Shown here one piece after another: positions 20,368 through 28,458 of a DNA stretch of 28,458 bases (position 1 is the stretch's first letter; each line of letters opens with the position of its first letter). The stretch is from JBEICQ01 sp046297395 (lineage in GTDB: Bacteria > Bacteroidota > Bacteroidia > UBA4408). The stretch is from positions 1 through 28,458 of the forward strand of contig JBKCNM010000019.1 in NCBI GenBank assembly GCA_046297395.1, read 5' to 3'. The position numbers and the translations under genes are program-made. The notes beneath the pieces were generated by a model, which saw nothing but the letters and a program-made list of their open reading frames with translations, did not search any database and was not told the origin of the DNA.

Positions 20368-22512
20368 ATGTACTTCATCCGAAGAATTATTTTGCTTGCA
20401 CTATCTTTTAGCTGTTTCATGCTTTTTGCCCGAGACGAAGAGGGCATGTGGGTTCCTGTGAAAGCAGGGAAAATGGTATGGACCCGTATGGCTGAAGAAG
20501 GATTTACCCTGGATTCAAATGCTGTTTTTCAAGCCAGTCAGCCTTCGCTAAAAGATGCCGTGTTGCTCTTTGGAAAAGGTTGTACAGGCTCTTTTATTTC
20601 CGGACGAGGGCTTGTGATTACCAACCACCATTGCGGCTACGATTATATAACCAAGCTTTCAACCCTTCAAAAGGATTTGCTTAAAAACGGATTCTGGGCG
20701 AGCAGCGATGCAGATGAATTGCCATGTCCCGGACTTACTGTATCCGTGCCGATGTATATCCGCGACATCACGGAAACCGTCAATCAACTGTGCCCGGATA
20801 CATTCGCCAAATCCGCAGCACGGGAGAATGCACTAAAAAATGCCTATAAGGAAATTGAGCGCCGGCAATCTGTGAATGGGATAACGGCAGTTGTCAAACC
20901 TGTTTATGCCGGTAATCAACACATGCTCTACGGATACAAGGTATATAAGGATGTAAGACTGGTTGGATGCCCGCCTGAAGCAAGTGGTAAATTTGGTGAG
21001 GAAAGCGACAACTGGATGTGGCCCCGTCATACGGCAGATTTTGCACTTTTTAGGGTGTATGGGGATAAATATTTTCAACCCGCAGAGTACAATCTTGAGA
21101 ATCAGCCGGTGATTCCCACACAATTTCTTGAGATTTCTGCAAAGCCTGTAAGAGAAGGGTATCCCGCACTTGTGATGGGATATCCGGGAAAAACCAATGA
21201 GTATTTGTTTTCCAATATCATCAGCGTCATCGAGCAGGATGATGACCCTATCAGAATCGAGGCCAGAACCGAACGCCTGGGTATCTGGAATTCATTCATC
21301 CGGAACAATGATACCCTCAAGTTGATGTATGCCTCGCGCTTCAGTTCCATCGCCAATGGTTGGAAAAAATGGCAAGGAGAAATTCTTGGTCTCAAAAAAA
21401 GCAGGGTGGTTGAACGACGGATGAGCACTGAAAAAAATTACGCTGGCGGTCCACATGCTGAAGCCTTTTTACCAATGAAGTCAAGCCTTGAAAAGCACTT
21501 GTCGGATTACATTCCCCTCAATCGATTCCGGTTAAAATACAACGAGGTTTTTATGGGAATTGATGCATTTGCTTTTTCTGATAAAATGGCCGGCATGGCC
21601 AAGGAATTTTTGGCAGCAAACGATTCGTTAAAAGATGCCCAGAGAAAAAAAATGGAGACTGAAATCAAGAGGTTTTTTAAGGAGTTTTCTCCCCGGGTTG
21701 ACCGGGCAGTTTTTATGAAGTTTTTTCCCGACTTTTTTCAATTCCTGAAGAAGCATCCATCCACCGGACTCATTGCTGAAAACAAGATTTTTTTGCCCTC
21801 CCCGGAATCAATCGCTGAAAAAATTTATACATCCCCTTTTCTCAAACAAGATACACTGATTAAGTGGCTTGAAAAACCTGAAAAGGCATGTGCCAAAATT
21901 CTCAAAAATGACCTGGTTTTGTTTACCGGTTTGGTGTCTCAATATTACCGACAGGAAGTTGAACAACAGCTCATCAGAGTAGAAGGCGAAATAGGTAAAA
22001 TCAATAGGCAATACCAGGCTTTCCTCCTGAAGTATTATCCTGACAGCATCAGGTATCCGGATGCGAATGGAACACTCCGTTTTTCGTTTGGGAAAGTCAG
22101 GACTTATTCGCCACGAAATGGTGTTCAGTACCATTACGCAACAACCACTGATGGCATACTTGAAAAATACCTGAGCGGGGTGGCCGATTATACCATAGAT
22201 AGCATGCTTTATAACCATCTCAAAAGCCAAGATTTTGGAAATTATTCACCCAAAGGTCAGGCTTTGCAAACCTGTTTTATCTCTACCTGTCATACCACCG
22301 GTGGAAACTCCGGAAGTCCTGTTCTCAATGCCTCCGGCCAAATGTTTGCCATCAACTTCGATCGGTGCTGGGAAGGAACGATGAGCGACCTGGAATATGA
22401 TTCCTCGTTCTGCCGCAACATCATGTTAAACATGCGGTATGCTTTGTTTTATATCGATAAAATAGGCAAGGCGGAAAGACTTCTCAGGGAAATGAAAATT
22501 CAATGGCAGTAA
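20368..22512 (+). CDS. S46 family dipeptidyl-peptidase (DPP7/DPP11 type)
   Basis: S46 enzymes are periplasmic serine peptidases that release dipeptides from oligopeptides and feed amino-acid catabolism. The 714-residue product has a signal peptide (about 1-21) and the start EEGMWVP typical of the family. The catalytic triad is visible: His88 in TNHHCGY, Asp224 in WMWPRHTADFALF, and Ser648 in TTGGNSGSPV. The helical insert (about 370-560) is normal for the family. The length matches DPP7 and DPP11 (about 710). Which P1 preference applies cannot be decided safely by eye, although NFDRCWEGTMSDLEYD after the active Ser covers the relevant pocket region. Its last 10 bp overlap the next gene, an odd partner for a peptidase. 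Confidence 0.93.
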   Translation: MYFIRRIILLALSFSCFMLFARDEEGMWVPVKAGKMVWTRMAEEGFTLDSNAVFQASQPSLKDAVLLFGKGCTGSFISGRGLVITNHHCGYDYITKLSTLQKDLLKNGFWASSDADELPCPGLTVSVPMYIRDITETVNQLCPDTFAKSAARENALKNAYKEIERRQSVNGITAVVKPVYAGNQHMLYGYKVYKDVRLVGCPPEASGKFGEESDNWMWPRHTADFALFRVYGDKYFQPAEYNLENQPVIPTQFLEISAKPVREGYPALVMGYPGKTNEYLFSNIISVIEQDDDPIRIEARTERLGIWNSFIRNNDTLKLMYASRFSSIANGWKKWQGEILGLKKSRVVERRMSTEKNYAGGPHAEAFLPMKSSLEKHLSDYIPLNRFRLKYNEVFMGIDAFAFSDKMAGMAKEFLAANDSLKDAQRKKMETEIKRFFKEFSPRVDRAVFMKFFPDFFQFLKKHPSTGLIAENKIFLPSPESIAEKIYTSPFLKQDTLIKWLEKPEKACAKILKNDLVLFTGLVSQYYRQEVEQQLIRVEGEIGKINRQYQAFLLKYYPDSIRYPDANGTLRFSFGKVRTYSPRNGVQYHYATTTDGILEKYLSGVADYTIDSMLYNHLKSQDFGNYSPKGQALQTCFISTCHTTGGNSGSPVLNASGQMFAINFDRCWEGTMSDLEYDSSFCRNIMLNMRYALFYIDKIGKAERLLREMKIQWQ

Positions 22513-23981
22513 ACTCCCCCAAAAAAATCCTGGTAGCAGGTGCAGGTGTAGCCGGATTGGCCGTTGCAGCAAGACTTGCAGCCGCCGGACATCAAGTCAC
22601 TGTCATTGAAAAAAATCCCTACCCCGGAGGAAAATTAAGCTCCTTAAATGCACAAGGATTCAGGTTCGATATGGGCCCCTCTTTGTTCACTTTGCCATCT
22701 CTGATGCACCAGTTGTTTTCCGATTGCGGCAAAAATCTTCAAGACTATTTCAAGTACCAAAAACTGGATGAAATTACCCGGTATTTTTTTTCTTCAGGGA
22801 AAGAACTGATTGCAAGCAGCGATTCAACAAAATTTGCAAAATCATGCGAAGTATTGTTTGGTGAGCCGGCTCCAAGGGTTCAGCGTTATCTCATGCATTG
22901 CCAAAAACTATACAACCTCACCGCTGATTTGTTTCTGGCGCAAAGCCTCCATCAGTTGAAGGGTTTTATGAACCTGAAAACGCTCAGGCTTATTTTAAAA
23001 GTTCATCATCTGCATCTTTTCAGCACGCTGGATGCATTTAATAAAAAAAAATTCCGTTCTCCCGAGCTCGTCCAGTTATTCAATCGGTATGCCACTTACA
23101 ATGGCTCGAGCCCCTACCAAACACCCGCCACGCTTTCGGTTATTCCTCATCTTGAATTTGGTTTGGGCGCCTACCTGCCCCAAAACGGCATGCACGATAT
23201 TACTCAGGCCTTGTATAAACTCTGTATAGACCTAGGAGTAGAATTTCATTTTTCCCGAAAGATTACTTCCATCCATACAAAGGATAATAAAGTGAGTGGA
23301 GTGCAAACGGCAGATGCTTTTTTTGCTGCCGATCAAGTGGTTTCAAATGCGGATGTTTACCAAACCTATACCCGCCTGATGCCTCACATCAAACCACCTC
23401 AATCAATACAGCGACAACTTTCCTCTTCAGGATTGATTTTTTACTGGGGAATCAATCGCAATTTCCCTCAACTGGGCTTGCACAACATTTTTTTTGGAAA
23501 TGATTATCCTGCTGAATTCAGATTCATTTTTGAGAATGCCGAACTGCCGGATGACATCACGGTGTATCTCAACATCACCTCTAAACACTGTCCGAATGAT
23601 GCTCCTGAAGGATCTGAAAATTGGTTTGTCATGGTCAATGTTCCCCCAAATCCCCAGAGAGTGAATCAGGAGTTGCGGAGAGCCATCAAAGAAAGGGTGC
23701 TTAAAAAGTTGTCCTCCAGATTGGGCGTGGATATCAGTGCCCATATTGTTTTCGAAAACCACCTCGACCCCTCGATGATTGAAGAAAAAACAGGAAGTCA
23801 TATGGGGGCGCTTTACGGAAGTGCTTCTAATAGTATGTTCTCCGCTTTTTTAAGGCAAAAAAATCGTGCTGATTCACCAAAGGGACTTTATTTCTGCGGG
23901 GGCAGCGTCCATCCCGGCGGCGGCATTCCCCTTTGTCTTTTTTCAGCCGGAATAACTGCCGGAATCATTGCTCAGGAATGA
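22503..23981 (+). CDS. crtD: phytoene desaturase family protein, CrtD-like carotenoid desaturase
   Basis: This FAD enzyme of the CrtI/CrtD group would introduce double bonds in carotenoid synthesis. The 492-residue length is typical. The N-terminus holds the dinucleotide-binding loop VAGAGVAGLAVAARL (about 10-24) with VIEKNPYPGGKLSS, and the C-terminus the second FAD motif GLYFCGGSVHPGGGIPLCLFSA. The middle motifs HLEFGLGAYLPQNGMHDITQ and MGPSLFTLP fit the Bacteroidota 1-hydroxycarotenoid 3,4-desaturase (CrtD) better than CrtI, but substrate choice is inference. No crtB, crtI, crtY or other carotenoid gene is visible, so the pathway would be completed elsewhere. The ATG overlaps the peptidase stop region by 10 bp, and the 3' end overlaps the convergent FAD oxidoreductase by 10 bp. 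Confidence 0.82.
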   Translation: MAVNSPKKILVAGAGVAGLAVAARLAAAGHQVTVIEKNPYPGGKLSSLNAQGFRFDMGPSLFTLPSLMHQLFSDCGKNLQDYFKYQKLDEITRYFFSSGKELIASSDSTKFAKSCEVLFGEPAPRVQRYLMHCQKLYNLTADLFLAQSLHQLKGFMNLKTLRLILKVHHLHLFSTLDAFNKKKFRSPELVQLFNRYATYNGSSPYQTPATLSVIPHLEFGLGAYLPQNGMHDITQALYKLCIDLGVEFHFSRKITSIHTKDNKVSGVQTADAFFAADQVVSNADVYQTYTRLMPHIKPPQSIQRQLSSSGLIFYWGINRNFPQLGLHNIFFGNDYPAEFRFIFENAELPDDITVYLNITSKHCPNDAPEGSENWFVMVNVPPNPQRVNQELRRAIKERVLKKLSSRLGVDISAHIVFENHLDPSMIEEKTGSHMGALYGSASNSMFSAFLRQKNRADSPKGLYFCGGSVHPGGGIPLCLFSAGITAGIIAQE

Positions 23982-25108
23982 TTGACAATCATTTCTGCGG
24001 CCTCTTTTCCGGTTTGAGAACCCAGGGCAATGCCCATTCCTCCCATCCTGATGGCGCAAAAGGTATGTTTACTAAGGGCTTTTACCAAGGGTAATTTTTC
24101 CGGCCCCATGCCCATGATTCCCGACCAGCGGTGTGCACTGCCAACATCCTCAGGAACATTCAGCTTCTCTCTGAGAAAATGCTCCAGATGGTCCTGAAGG
24201 TAGCTATTCAGGCCGGGCTCATCAGTGGTTTCGGTTTGTTTATCAAGATGTCTTCCACCACCCAGAAGAATCCTGTTGCCCACTGATCGAAAGTAATAAT
24301 ACCCTTCATGGTGGTGAAAAGTCCCTTTCAGTCGGAGATGATTTATGGGCTCGGTTATCAAAACCTGGGCCCTTGCCGGCACAAGCTCAACCTCAGGGAT
24401 TAGTTTTTTGGAATAGCCATTGGTACAGAACAATAATTTTTTTGATAAAAGCTCCCCCTGGTTGGTGAAAATAGAAACATCTTCGGCTCTTTCTGTATAT
24501 GATTGCACCTCGCAGCCCCTGATGATCTGAATGTTACTTTGCTCCAATTTTTTATGGAGGGCCAGCATCATCATCAATGGATTCAATTGCCCCTCCAGGT
24601 GGTTGCTGATACAAAAGGGAAAACTTTTTGAGATTCCTGATTTCTTCTGTTGCTGTGATATACTGTAAACTCCCTTGGTACCGGTAAAAAGATGTGTCCT
24701 CTTGTTAAATTCCGGCAGGTGGGCAACACATTCCTCAAACCGTTCCCGGTCTCCGAAAACCTCATATCCTCCCACTTGTTTGTATTGTAATGTTTTGGCA
24801 CCCAGTCTGCTGATTAGCATCCCCAGGCCTTTGAAACGCATTTCCGCCAAATGAAAGGCAAGATCCTGATCACCCATTTGTTTGATATCGGCAAGCAGTT
24901 CTCCAATGCTGCCAAAACAGGCAAATCCGGCATTTCTTACCGAAGCCCCGTCTGCCTGCCATCCCCTTTCCAACACCAGAATCTTTGATTTGGGAAGTAA
25001 ATGCCTGATTTCGAGAGCGGCAGATGCGCCAACCAGCCCCCCGCCAATCACGCACACATCATGTAATTTTCTGTTGTGCTCGATTTCCCAAAAACCCTGT
25101 AGATGCAT
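23972..25108 (-). CDS. FAD-dependent oxidoreductase of the DAO (glycine oxidase-like) family
   Basis: The 378-residue product has an N-terminal FAD-binding Rossmann motif VCVIGGGLVGASAALEI with ILVLERG, the stretch SVRNAGFACFGS usual in this Bacteroidota subgroup, and a DAO-type C-terminal half with RILLGGGRHLD and WSGIMGMGPEKLP, then MGGMGIALGSQTGKEAAEM. Such enzymes oxidise amino acids or sarcosine-like amines with FAD; the substrate here is unknown. There is no signal peptide. The start at 25108 (MHLQGFWEIE) is chosen because family members begin with a similar short lead before the FAD motif and because a full promoter ends 5 nt upstream; a longer frame starting at 25144 would begin inside the TTG element. 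It is convergent with the CrtD-like gene. Confidence 0.87.
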   Translation of the reverse strand: MHLQGFWEIEHNRKLHDVCVIGGGLVGASAALEIRHLLPKSKILVLERGWQADGASVRNAGFACFGSIGELLADIKQMGDQDLAFHLAEMRFKGLGMLISRLGAKTLQYKQVGGYEVFGDRERFEECVAHLPEFNKRTHLFTGTKGVYSISQQQKKSGISKSFPFCISNHLEGQLNPLMMMLALHKKLEQSNIQIIRGCEVQSYTERAEDVSIFTNQGELLSKKLLFCTNGYSKKLIPEVELVPARAQVLITEPINHLRLKGTFHHHEGYYYFRSVGNRILLGGGRHLDKQTETTDEPGLNSYLQDHLEHFLREKLNVPEDVGSAHRWSGIMGMGPEKLPLVKALSKHTFCAIRMGGMGIALGSQTGKEAAEMIVNHS

Positions 25109-25113
25109 GGATA

Positions 25114-25144
25114 CAAAGGTCTCGGGATTTTTTTCAAATCGCAA
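25114..25144 (-). promoter_or_regulatory. promoter of the FAD oxidoreductase gene
   Basis: On the minus strand TTG (25144-25142), exactly 20 nt and GACCTTTG (25121-25114, one mismatch to TAnnTTTG). The ATG at 25108 is 5 nt beyond the -7 element, again predicting a very short or absent leader. Confidence 0.5.
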
Positions 25145-25195
25145 GATTTTACCGATATTTGCCTTCTTTCAAAATAAGTAAGGATTCAGGCCGGC

Positions 25196-27595
25196 ATGTA
25201 TAAACAGATTCAAAAAAAAATTGAAGGCAAACGCATTTTCGTTTTCTTCTTTTTTCTGTTTGCATCCATCCTTGTGCAAGCTCAAGACCCTGCCAAGCTG
25301 AAATGGAAGGTCGAGATTAGAAATGTGGTGGAGAACAGAGATGGAGGCAGGCTCGATGATGCCAGCATAGCGCTTTCGACAGATGGAGTGGAAACTCGCA
25401 CCTATTACACCCAGTCGAATGGTACATGCAAGATAGAGCTGTTGCCAGATCATGATTACACACTGAAGTATGGTAAAGCCGGCTTTACCCCCAAAATTCT
25501 TGAAATAACAACCAAAAATGGTCCTGGATCTGATGTGCTGGTAGCTTCCAATACACTGGTTGTTGATGTAGAAATGACCTTGTTTAAAGTGGTAAAAGGG
25601 CTTGATGTATCCATTTTGGATAAGCCTGTTGCTAAAATGTACTACGACGCCAACTTGAGAAAATTTGCCTTTGATAAAAAGTACACCCAAAGTATTCAGA
25701 GGACAATTGACAAGATGATGACCGATTTGGAGGAGAAGAAAATAAAAGAAGAAGAAGAGAAAAAGAAAGCCGAAGAAGAAGCCAAGAGAAAAGCTGAAGC
25801 CGATGCCAAAGCCAAGCTGGATGCTGAAAGAAAAGCCAAGGAAGAGGAAGCAGCCAGAATAAAAGCTGAAGCAGATGCAAAGAAAAAGGCCGAGGCCGAT
25901 GCAAAAGCCAAAGCCGAAGCCGAAGCCAAAGAAAAGGCAGAAGCAGAAAAACGAGCCAAGGAGGAAGAGGCCGCCAGGCTAAAAGCAGAAGCTGAGGCCA
26001 AAAGAAAGGCCGAAGCCGATGCAAAGGCAAAGGCCGAAGCCGAGGCCAAAGCGAAAGCTGAGGCTGAGGCTGAGGCAAAAAGAAAAGCAGCCGAGGATGA
26101 AAAAGCAAGATTGAAAGCCGAGGCAGATGCCAAAAAGCTGGCAGAAGAAGAAGCCCGCAAAAAAGCAGAAGAAGAGAAAAAAGCAAAAGAGGCGGAGGCC
26201 AAAAGATTGAAAGAAGAAGAAGAGGCACGCCGATTGGCCGAACTCGATGCCAAGAAGAAAGCAGCAGAAGATGAAAAAGCAAGATTAAAAGCTGAAGCAG
26301 ATGCCAAAAAGCTGGCAGAAGAAGAAGCCCGCAAAAAAGCAGAAGAAGAGAAAAAAGCAAAAGAGGCGGAGGCCAATAGATTGAAAGAAGAAGAAGAGGC
26401 ACGCCGATTGGCCGAACTTGAAGCCAAGAAGAAAGCGGCAGAAGATGAAAAAGCAAGATTGAAAGCCGAGGCAGACGCCAAAAAATTAAGTGAAGAAGAA
26501 GCCCGCAAAAAAGCAGAGGCTGAGAAAAAAGCAAAAGAAGCAGAGGCCAAAAGATTGAAAGAAGAAGAAGAGGCACGCCGATTGGCCGAACTCGAAGCCA
26601 AGAAGAAAGCAGCAGAAGATGAAAAAGCAAGATTGAAAGCCGAAGAAGATGCCAAAAGGCAAGCGGCACTTGAGGCGAAGCGTTTATTAGACGAAGAGGC
26701 AAAAGCAAAGGCAGATGCAGAAAGAAAAGCGCGGGAAGATGAGTTGGCAAGGAAAAAAGCTGAAGAAGATGCTCGCAAACAGGCTGAGCAGGCAGAAAAA
26801 GACAGATTGAAGGCAGAGGCAGATGCAAAGAAACAGGAAGAGCTGGACGCCAAACGGAAGTTGGAGGAAGAAATCAAGGCAAAAGCAGAAGCTGAAAGAA
26901 GAGCTAGGGAAGAAGAATTGGCCAGAAAAAAAGCAGAGGAAGACGCGCGTCGCAAAGCAGAGCAGGACGAAAAAGACCGAATCAAAGCCGAACTTGATGC
27001 AAAAATCAAAGCCGAGCTGGATGCAAAACGAAAAGCTGAGGAGGAATTGAGAGCAAAACTAGAAGCCGAAAGAAAGGCAAAGGAAGAAGAAGAAGCCAGA
27101 AAAAAAGCAGAACTTGTAGAGAAGGTTAAGAAACAAATTGAAGAGGAAGCCCGCAAGAAGGCAGAAGCTGAAGCAAAAATTCGTGAGCGTTTGGATGCTG
27201 AGCGAAAAAGAAAAGAAGATGAAAATGCCAGACTTCAAGCTATTATTGAAGCCCGTAGGAAGATAGTTGAACAGGCAGAAGCGGAGAGGAAGGCCAAGCT
27301 CGAAGCTATGCGCAAAACAGATGAATTACCCAAACCAGTGCCAATGATAGCAACGACTCAGTCTAAACCGACAGAAGATAAATTGATTAATGAATTGGCA
27401 AAAAAATATGGAGAAGGGGTCACTGAGTTAGTTGAGGAAGGCACGAATTTTGTACTCTACCGGACCATTGTTGTAAAAAATGGCATTGGTGTGGAATATA
27501 AAAAATGTATGTTCACCTATGGATTGGTTGTGTATAAGGAAAATGATAAACCTATTTCAGAAGCTAAGTATAAAATGGCCCTTCAAAACAAATAA
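25196..27595 (+). CDS. secreted protein with carboxypeptidase-regulatory-like domain and a very long charged helix
   Basis: The 799-residue product has a signal peptide (about 1-30, ending VQAQ), a beta-sandwich domain (about 35-130; DDASIALSTDG, GTCKIELLPDHDYTLKYGKAGFTP) of carboxypeptidase-regulatory-like type, and a linking segment DKPVAKMYYDANLRKFAFD. A highly charged Ala/Glu/Lys helix runs from about 178 to 703, followed by a small globular C-terminus (about 720-799, FVLYRTIVVKNGIGVEYKK). The helix resembles TolA domain II in composition but is far longer. At 1.5 angstrom per residue it would extend about 79 nm if straight. It contains six tandem 58-residue repeats. The start ATG at 25196 fits the signal peptide. 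A shorter paralogue follows 33 bp later. The function is unknown; an envelope-spanning or surface spacer is inferred. Confidence 0.85.
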   Translation: MYKQIQKKIEGKRIFVFFFFLFASILVQAQDPAKLKWKVEIRNVVENRDGGRLDDASIALSTDGVETRTYYTQSNGTCKIELLPDHDYTLKYGKAGFTPKILEITTKNGPGSDVLVASNTLVVDVEMTLFKVVKGLDVSILDKPVAKMYYDANLRKFAFDKKYTQSIQRTIDKMMTDLEEKKIKEEEEKKKAEEEAKRKAEADAKAKLDAERKAKEEEAARIKAEADAKKKAEADAKAKAEAEAKEKAEAEKRAKEEEAARLKAEAEAKRKAEADAKAKAEAEAKAKAEAEAEAKRKAAEDEKARLKAEADAKKLAEEEARKKAEEEKKAKEAEAKRLKEEEEARRLAELDAKKKAAEDEKARLKAEADAKKLAEEEARKKAEEEKKAKEAEANRLKEEEEARRLAELEAKKKAAEDEKARLKAEADAKKLSEEEARKKAEAEKKAKEAEAKRLKEEEEARRLAELEAKKKAAEDEKARLKAEEDAKRQAALEAKRLLDEEAKAKADAERKAREDELARKKAEEDARKQAEQAEKDRLKAEADAKKQEELDAKRKLEEEIKAKAEAERRAREEELARKKAEEDARRKAEQDEKDRIKAELDAKIKAELDAKRKAEEELRAKLEAERKAKEEEEARKKAELVEKVKKQIEEEARKKAEAEAKIRERLDAERKRKEDENARLQAIIEARRKIVEQAEAERKAKLEAMRKTDELPKPVPMIATTQSKPTEDKLINELAKKYGEGVTELVEEGTNFVLYRTIVVKNGIGVEYKKCMFTYGLVVYKENDKPISEAKYKMALQNK
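26084..27127 (+). repeat. six in-frame 174-bp tandem repeats
   Basis: Units of 174 bp (58 residues) start at 26084, 26258, 26432, 26606, 26780 and 26954. Copies 1-3 are nearly identical (copies 1 and 2 differ at about 8 of 174 bases by eye, mostly silent). Copies 4-6 are diverged, but 5 resembles 6 and the phase never slips. Each starts around KAAEDEKARLKAE or KAEQDEKDRIKAE. Upstream (about 25780-26083) shorter related units differ in length by multiples of four residues. Confidence 0.9.
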
Positions 27596-27628
27596 TTGGC
27601 ATGTTTTTTTCCACGCTTACATAAAGAA

Positions 27629-28441
27629 ATGAGTTGTCAAAACAAGGTTTTATTTTTTTTGTTTTTTTGGTGGTTTATCCCTTTTGGTTTGTTATTAGCT
27701 CAAACACCCAAGACATTCCGTCTTGAGTTTGATGCAACCGTAAGGGAAAAGAAAAATGCATTCAAACTTCCTGATACCAAAATAGAAGTTTTAAGAGATG
27801 GAGTATTGGTTGAAACCTTGCTCACCGATGCCTCAGGCAGACATATCTTTAAGTTTCAACCCAACGGAGAATATGAATTGCGATTCTCCAAGGCCGGCTA
27901 TGTAACCAAGACAGTCTCGGTAAGTACGAATGATGTACCCGAGAAGGACTTGGTGATTAAGCTGGAGATTTTTACTTTCAAGGTGAATGTTGATTTGTTT
28001 CCCCGTTTGCCGGATATTGATTTTTCAATCTTGGATCAGCCCGTGGGTAAAATTTATTATAATAAAAAGAAAAAGGATTTTGACTACGATGAAGAATACA
28101 CAAAATCCATTCAGAAAGAATTATTGGCTGTAATAACGGAGATTGAAAGGCGACAAAAGGAAGAAGAAGAAAAGCTAAAGGCGGAGTTATCTGAAAAGGA
28201 AAAAGCAGAGAAGGAAGAGAAGGCACGCCTGGCAGAAAAAGCCCGTGAAGAAGCCCGTCTTAAATTGGAAATGGAAGCCAAGGCACGGGCCGAGGCCGAA
28301 GAAGCAGAACGCAAACGCAAGGAAGCTGAGCTTAAAGCCAGAATTGAAGCTGCAAATCAAGCAAAAGCTGAAGAGGAAAGTAAAAAGAAAATGATGGATG
28401 AGGAAAAAGCCAAAATTCAAATTGAAAAAAAACAAAAATAA
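27629..28441 (+). CDS. paralogue of the repeat-helix protein, possibly truncated
   Basis: The 270-residue product has a signal peptide (LFFLFFWWFIPFGLLLAQ), then the same beta-sandwich (KIEVLRDGVLVETLLTDASGRHIFKF, YELRFSKAGYVTK) and the same link DQPVGKIYYNKKKKDFDYDEEYTKSIQKE as its neighbour. It then has only about 90 residues of charged helix before a TAA stop. It lacks the globular C-terminus of the upstream paralogue. The ATG at 27629 is preferred to a TTG at 27596 because it gives a cleaner signal peptide; the gap to the upstream stop is 33 bp, so the pair is probably one transcript. The stop follows an A8 run and A5 run, and a plus-one frame stays open to the window edge, so a frameshift, real or a sequencing error, is possible. 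Confidence 0.78.
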   Translation: MSCQNKVLFFLFFWWFIPFGLLLAQTPKTFRLEFDATVREKKNAFKLPDTKIEVLRDGVLVETLLTDASGRHIFKFQPNGEYELRFSKAGYVTKTVSVSTNDVPEKDLVIKLEIFTFKVNVDLFPRLPDIDFSILDQPVGKIYYNKKKKDFDYDEEYTKSIQKELLAVITEIERRQKEEEEKLKAELSEKEKAEKEEKARLAEKAREEARLKLEMEAKARAEAEEAERKRKEAELKARIEAANQAKAEEESKKKMMDEEKAKIQIEKKQK

Positions 28442-28458
28442 GAATCTGAAAAAAAAAA

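Noticed and set aside
26084..27127. Regular repeats suggestive of a CRISPR array
   Set aside because: The units are 174 bp, directly adjacent with no unique spacers, and stay in one reading frame; they are coding tandem repeats.
25632..27156. Long open frames of 398 and 486 codons on the minus strand within the repeat gene
   Set aside because: They are the antisense reading of the Glu/Lys/Ala-rich repeats and give Ser/Leu/Phe low-complexity chains with no start signal or family motif.

Overview
The window reads as chromosomal DNA of a Bacteroidota species, probably a respiring, carotenoid-making relative of Chitinophagales, Sphingobacteriales or Flavobacteriales. The evidence is repeated promoter-like elements of the Bacteroidota type (TTG, about 20 nt, TAnnTTTG) in place of E. 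coli -35/-10 boxes. Family content agrees: an S46 dipeptidyl-peptidase, a membrane protein joining an HU-like domain to a SPOR domain, a CrtD-like desaturase, an LptC lipoprotein, a CNNM/CorC protein and envelope proteins with a carboxypeptidase-regulatory-like fold. No rRNA, tRNA, insertion sequence, prophage or CRISPR array was seen.

Layout. 1-2777 (minus): ccmE and a partial ccmF-like gene for cytochrome c maturation; the CcmE carries the CxxxY variant of the haem-binding motif. 2862-5279 (minus): an HU-like/SPOR membrane protein, pheS and a small TPR protein, tightly packed. 5614-9156 (plus): a three-gene signalling operon with overlapping ends (FIST-domain sensor, soluble multi-PAS HisKA_2 histidine kinase, REC-only response regulator). 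9214-9709 (plus): two tiny genes of the DUF2805/TIGR03643 and DUF2256 families, usually found beside photolyase/cryptochrome genes, but with none in this window. 9750-13525 (minus): coaX, an outer-membrane barrel protein, lptC and a CNNM/CorC protein, with overlaps. 13799-15727 (plus): a seven-haem c-type cytochrome with a TPR tail, a likely client of the CcmE/CcmF pair. 15903-16148 (plus): a small Pro/Gly-rich membrane protein with its own promoter and terminator. 16205-20105: thiL (minus), a YwbE-like gene (plus), then rpsO followed by pnp (minus) with two clear intrinsic terminators. 20368-23981 (plus): S46 peptidase overlapping a CrtD-like desaturase. 23972-25108 (minus): FAD oxidoreductase. 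25196-28441 (plus): two paralogous secreted proteins with very long charged helices, the first built on six 58-residue (174-bp) tandem repeats.

Three things stand out. The FIST/kinase/REC operon looks like a self-contained cytosolic sensory pathway with the sensor split from the kinase. The promoter elements sit so close to several start codons that leaderless or nearly leaderless mRNAs are likely, and this also settles several start sites. The repeat-built helical protein is still expanding by whole 174-bp units, and its paralogue stops abruptly in an A-rich stretch at the window edge. All calls are by eye from sequence and translation; no database search was run.
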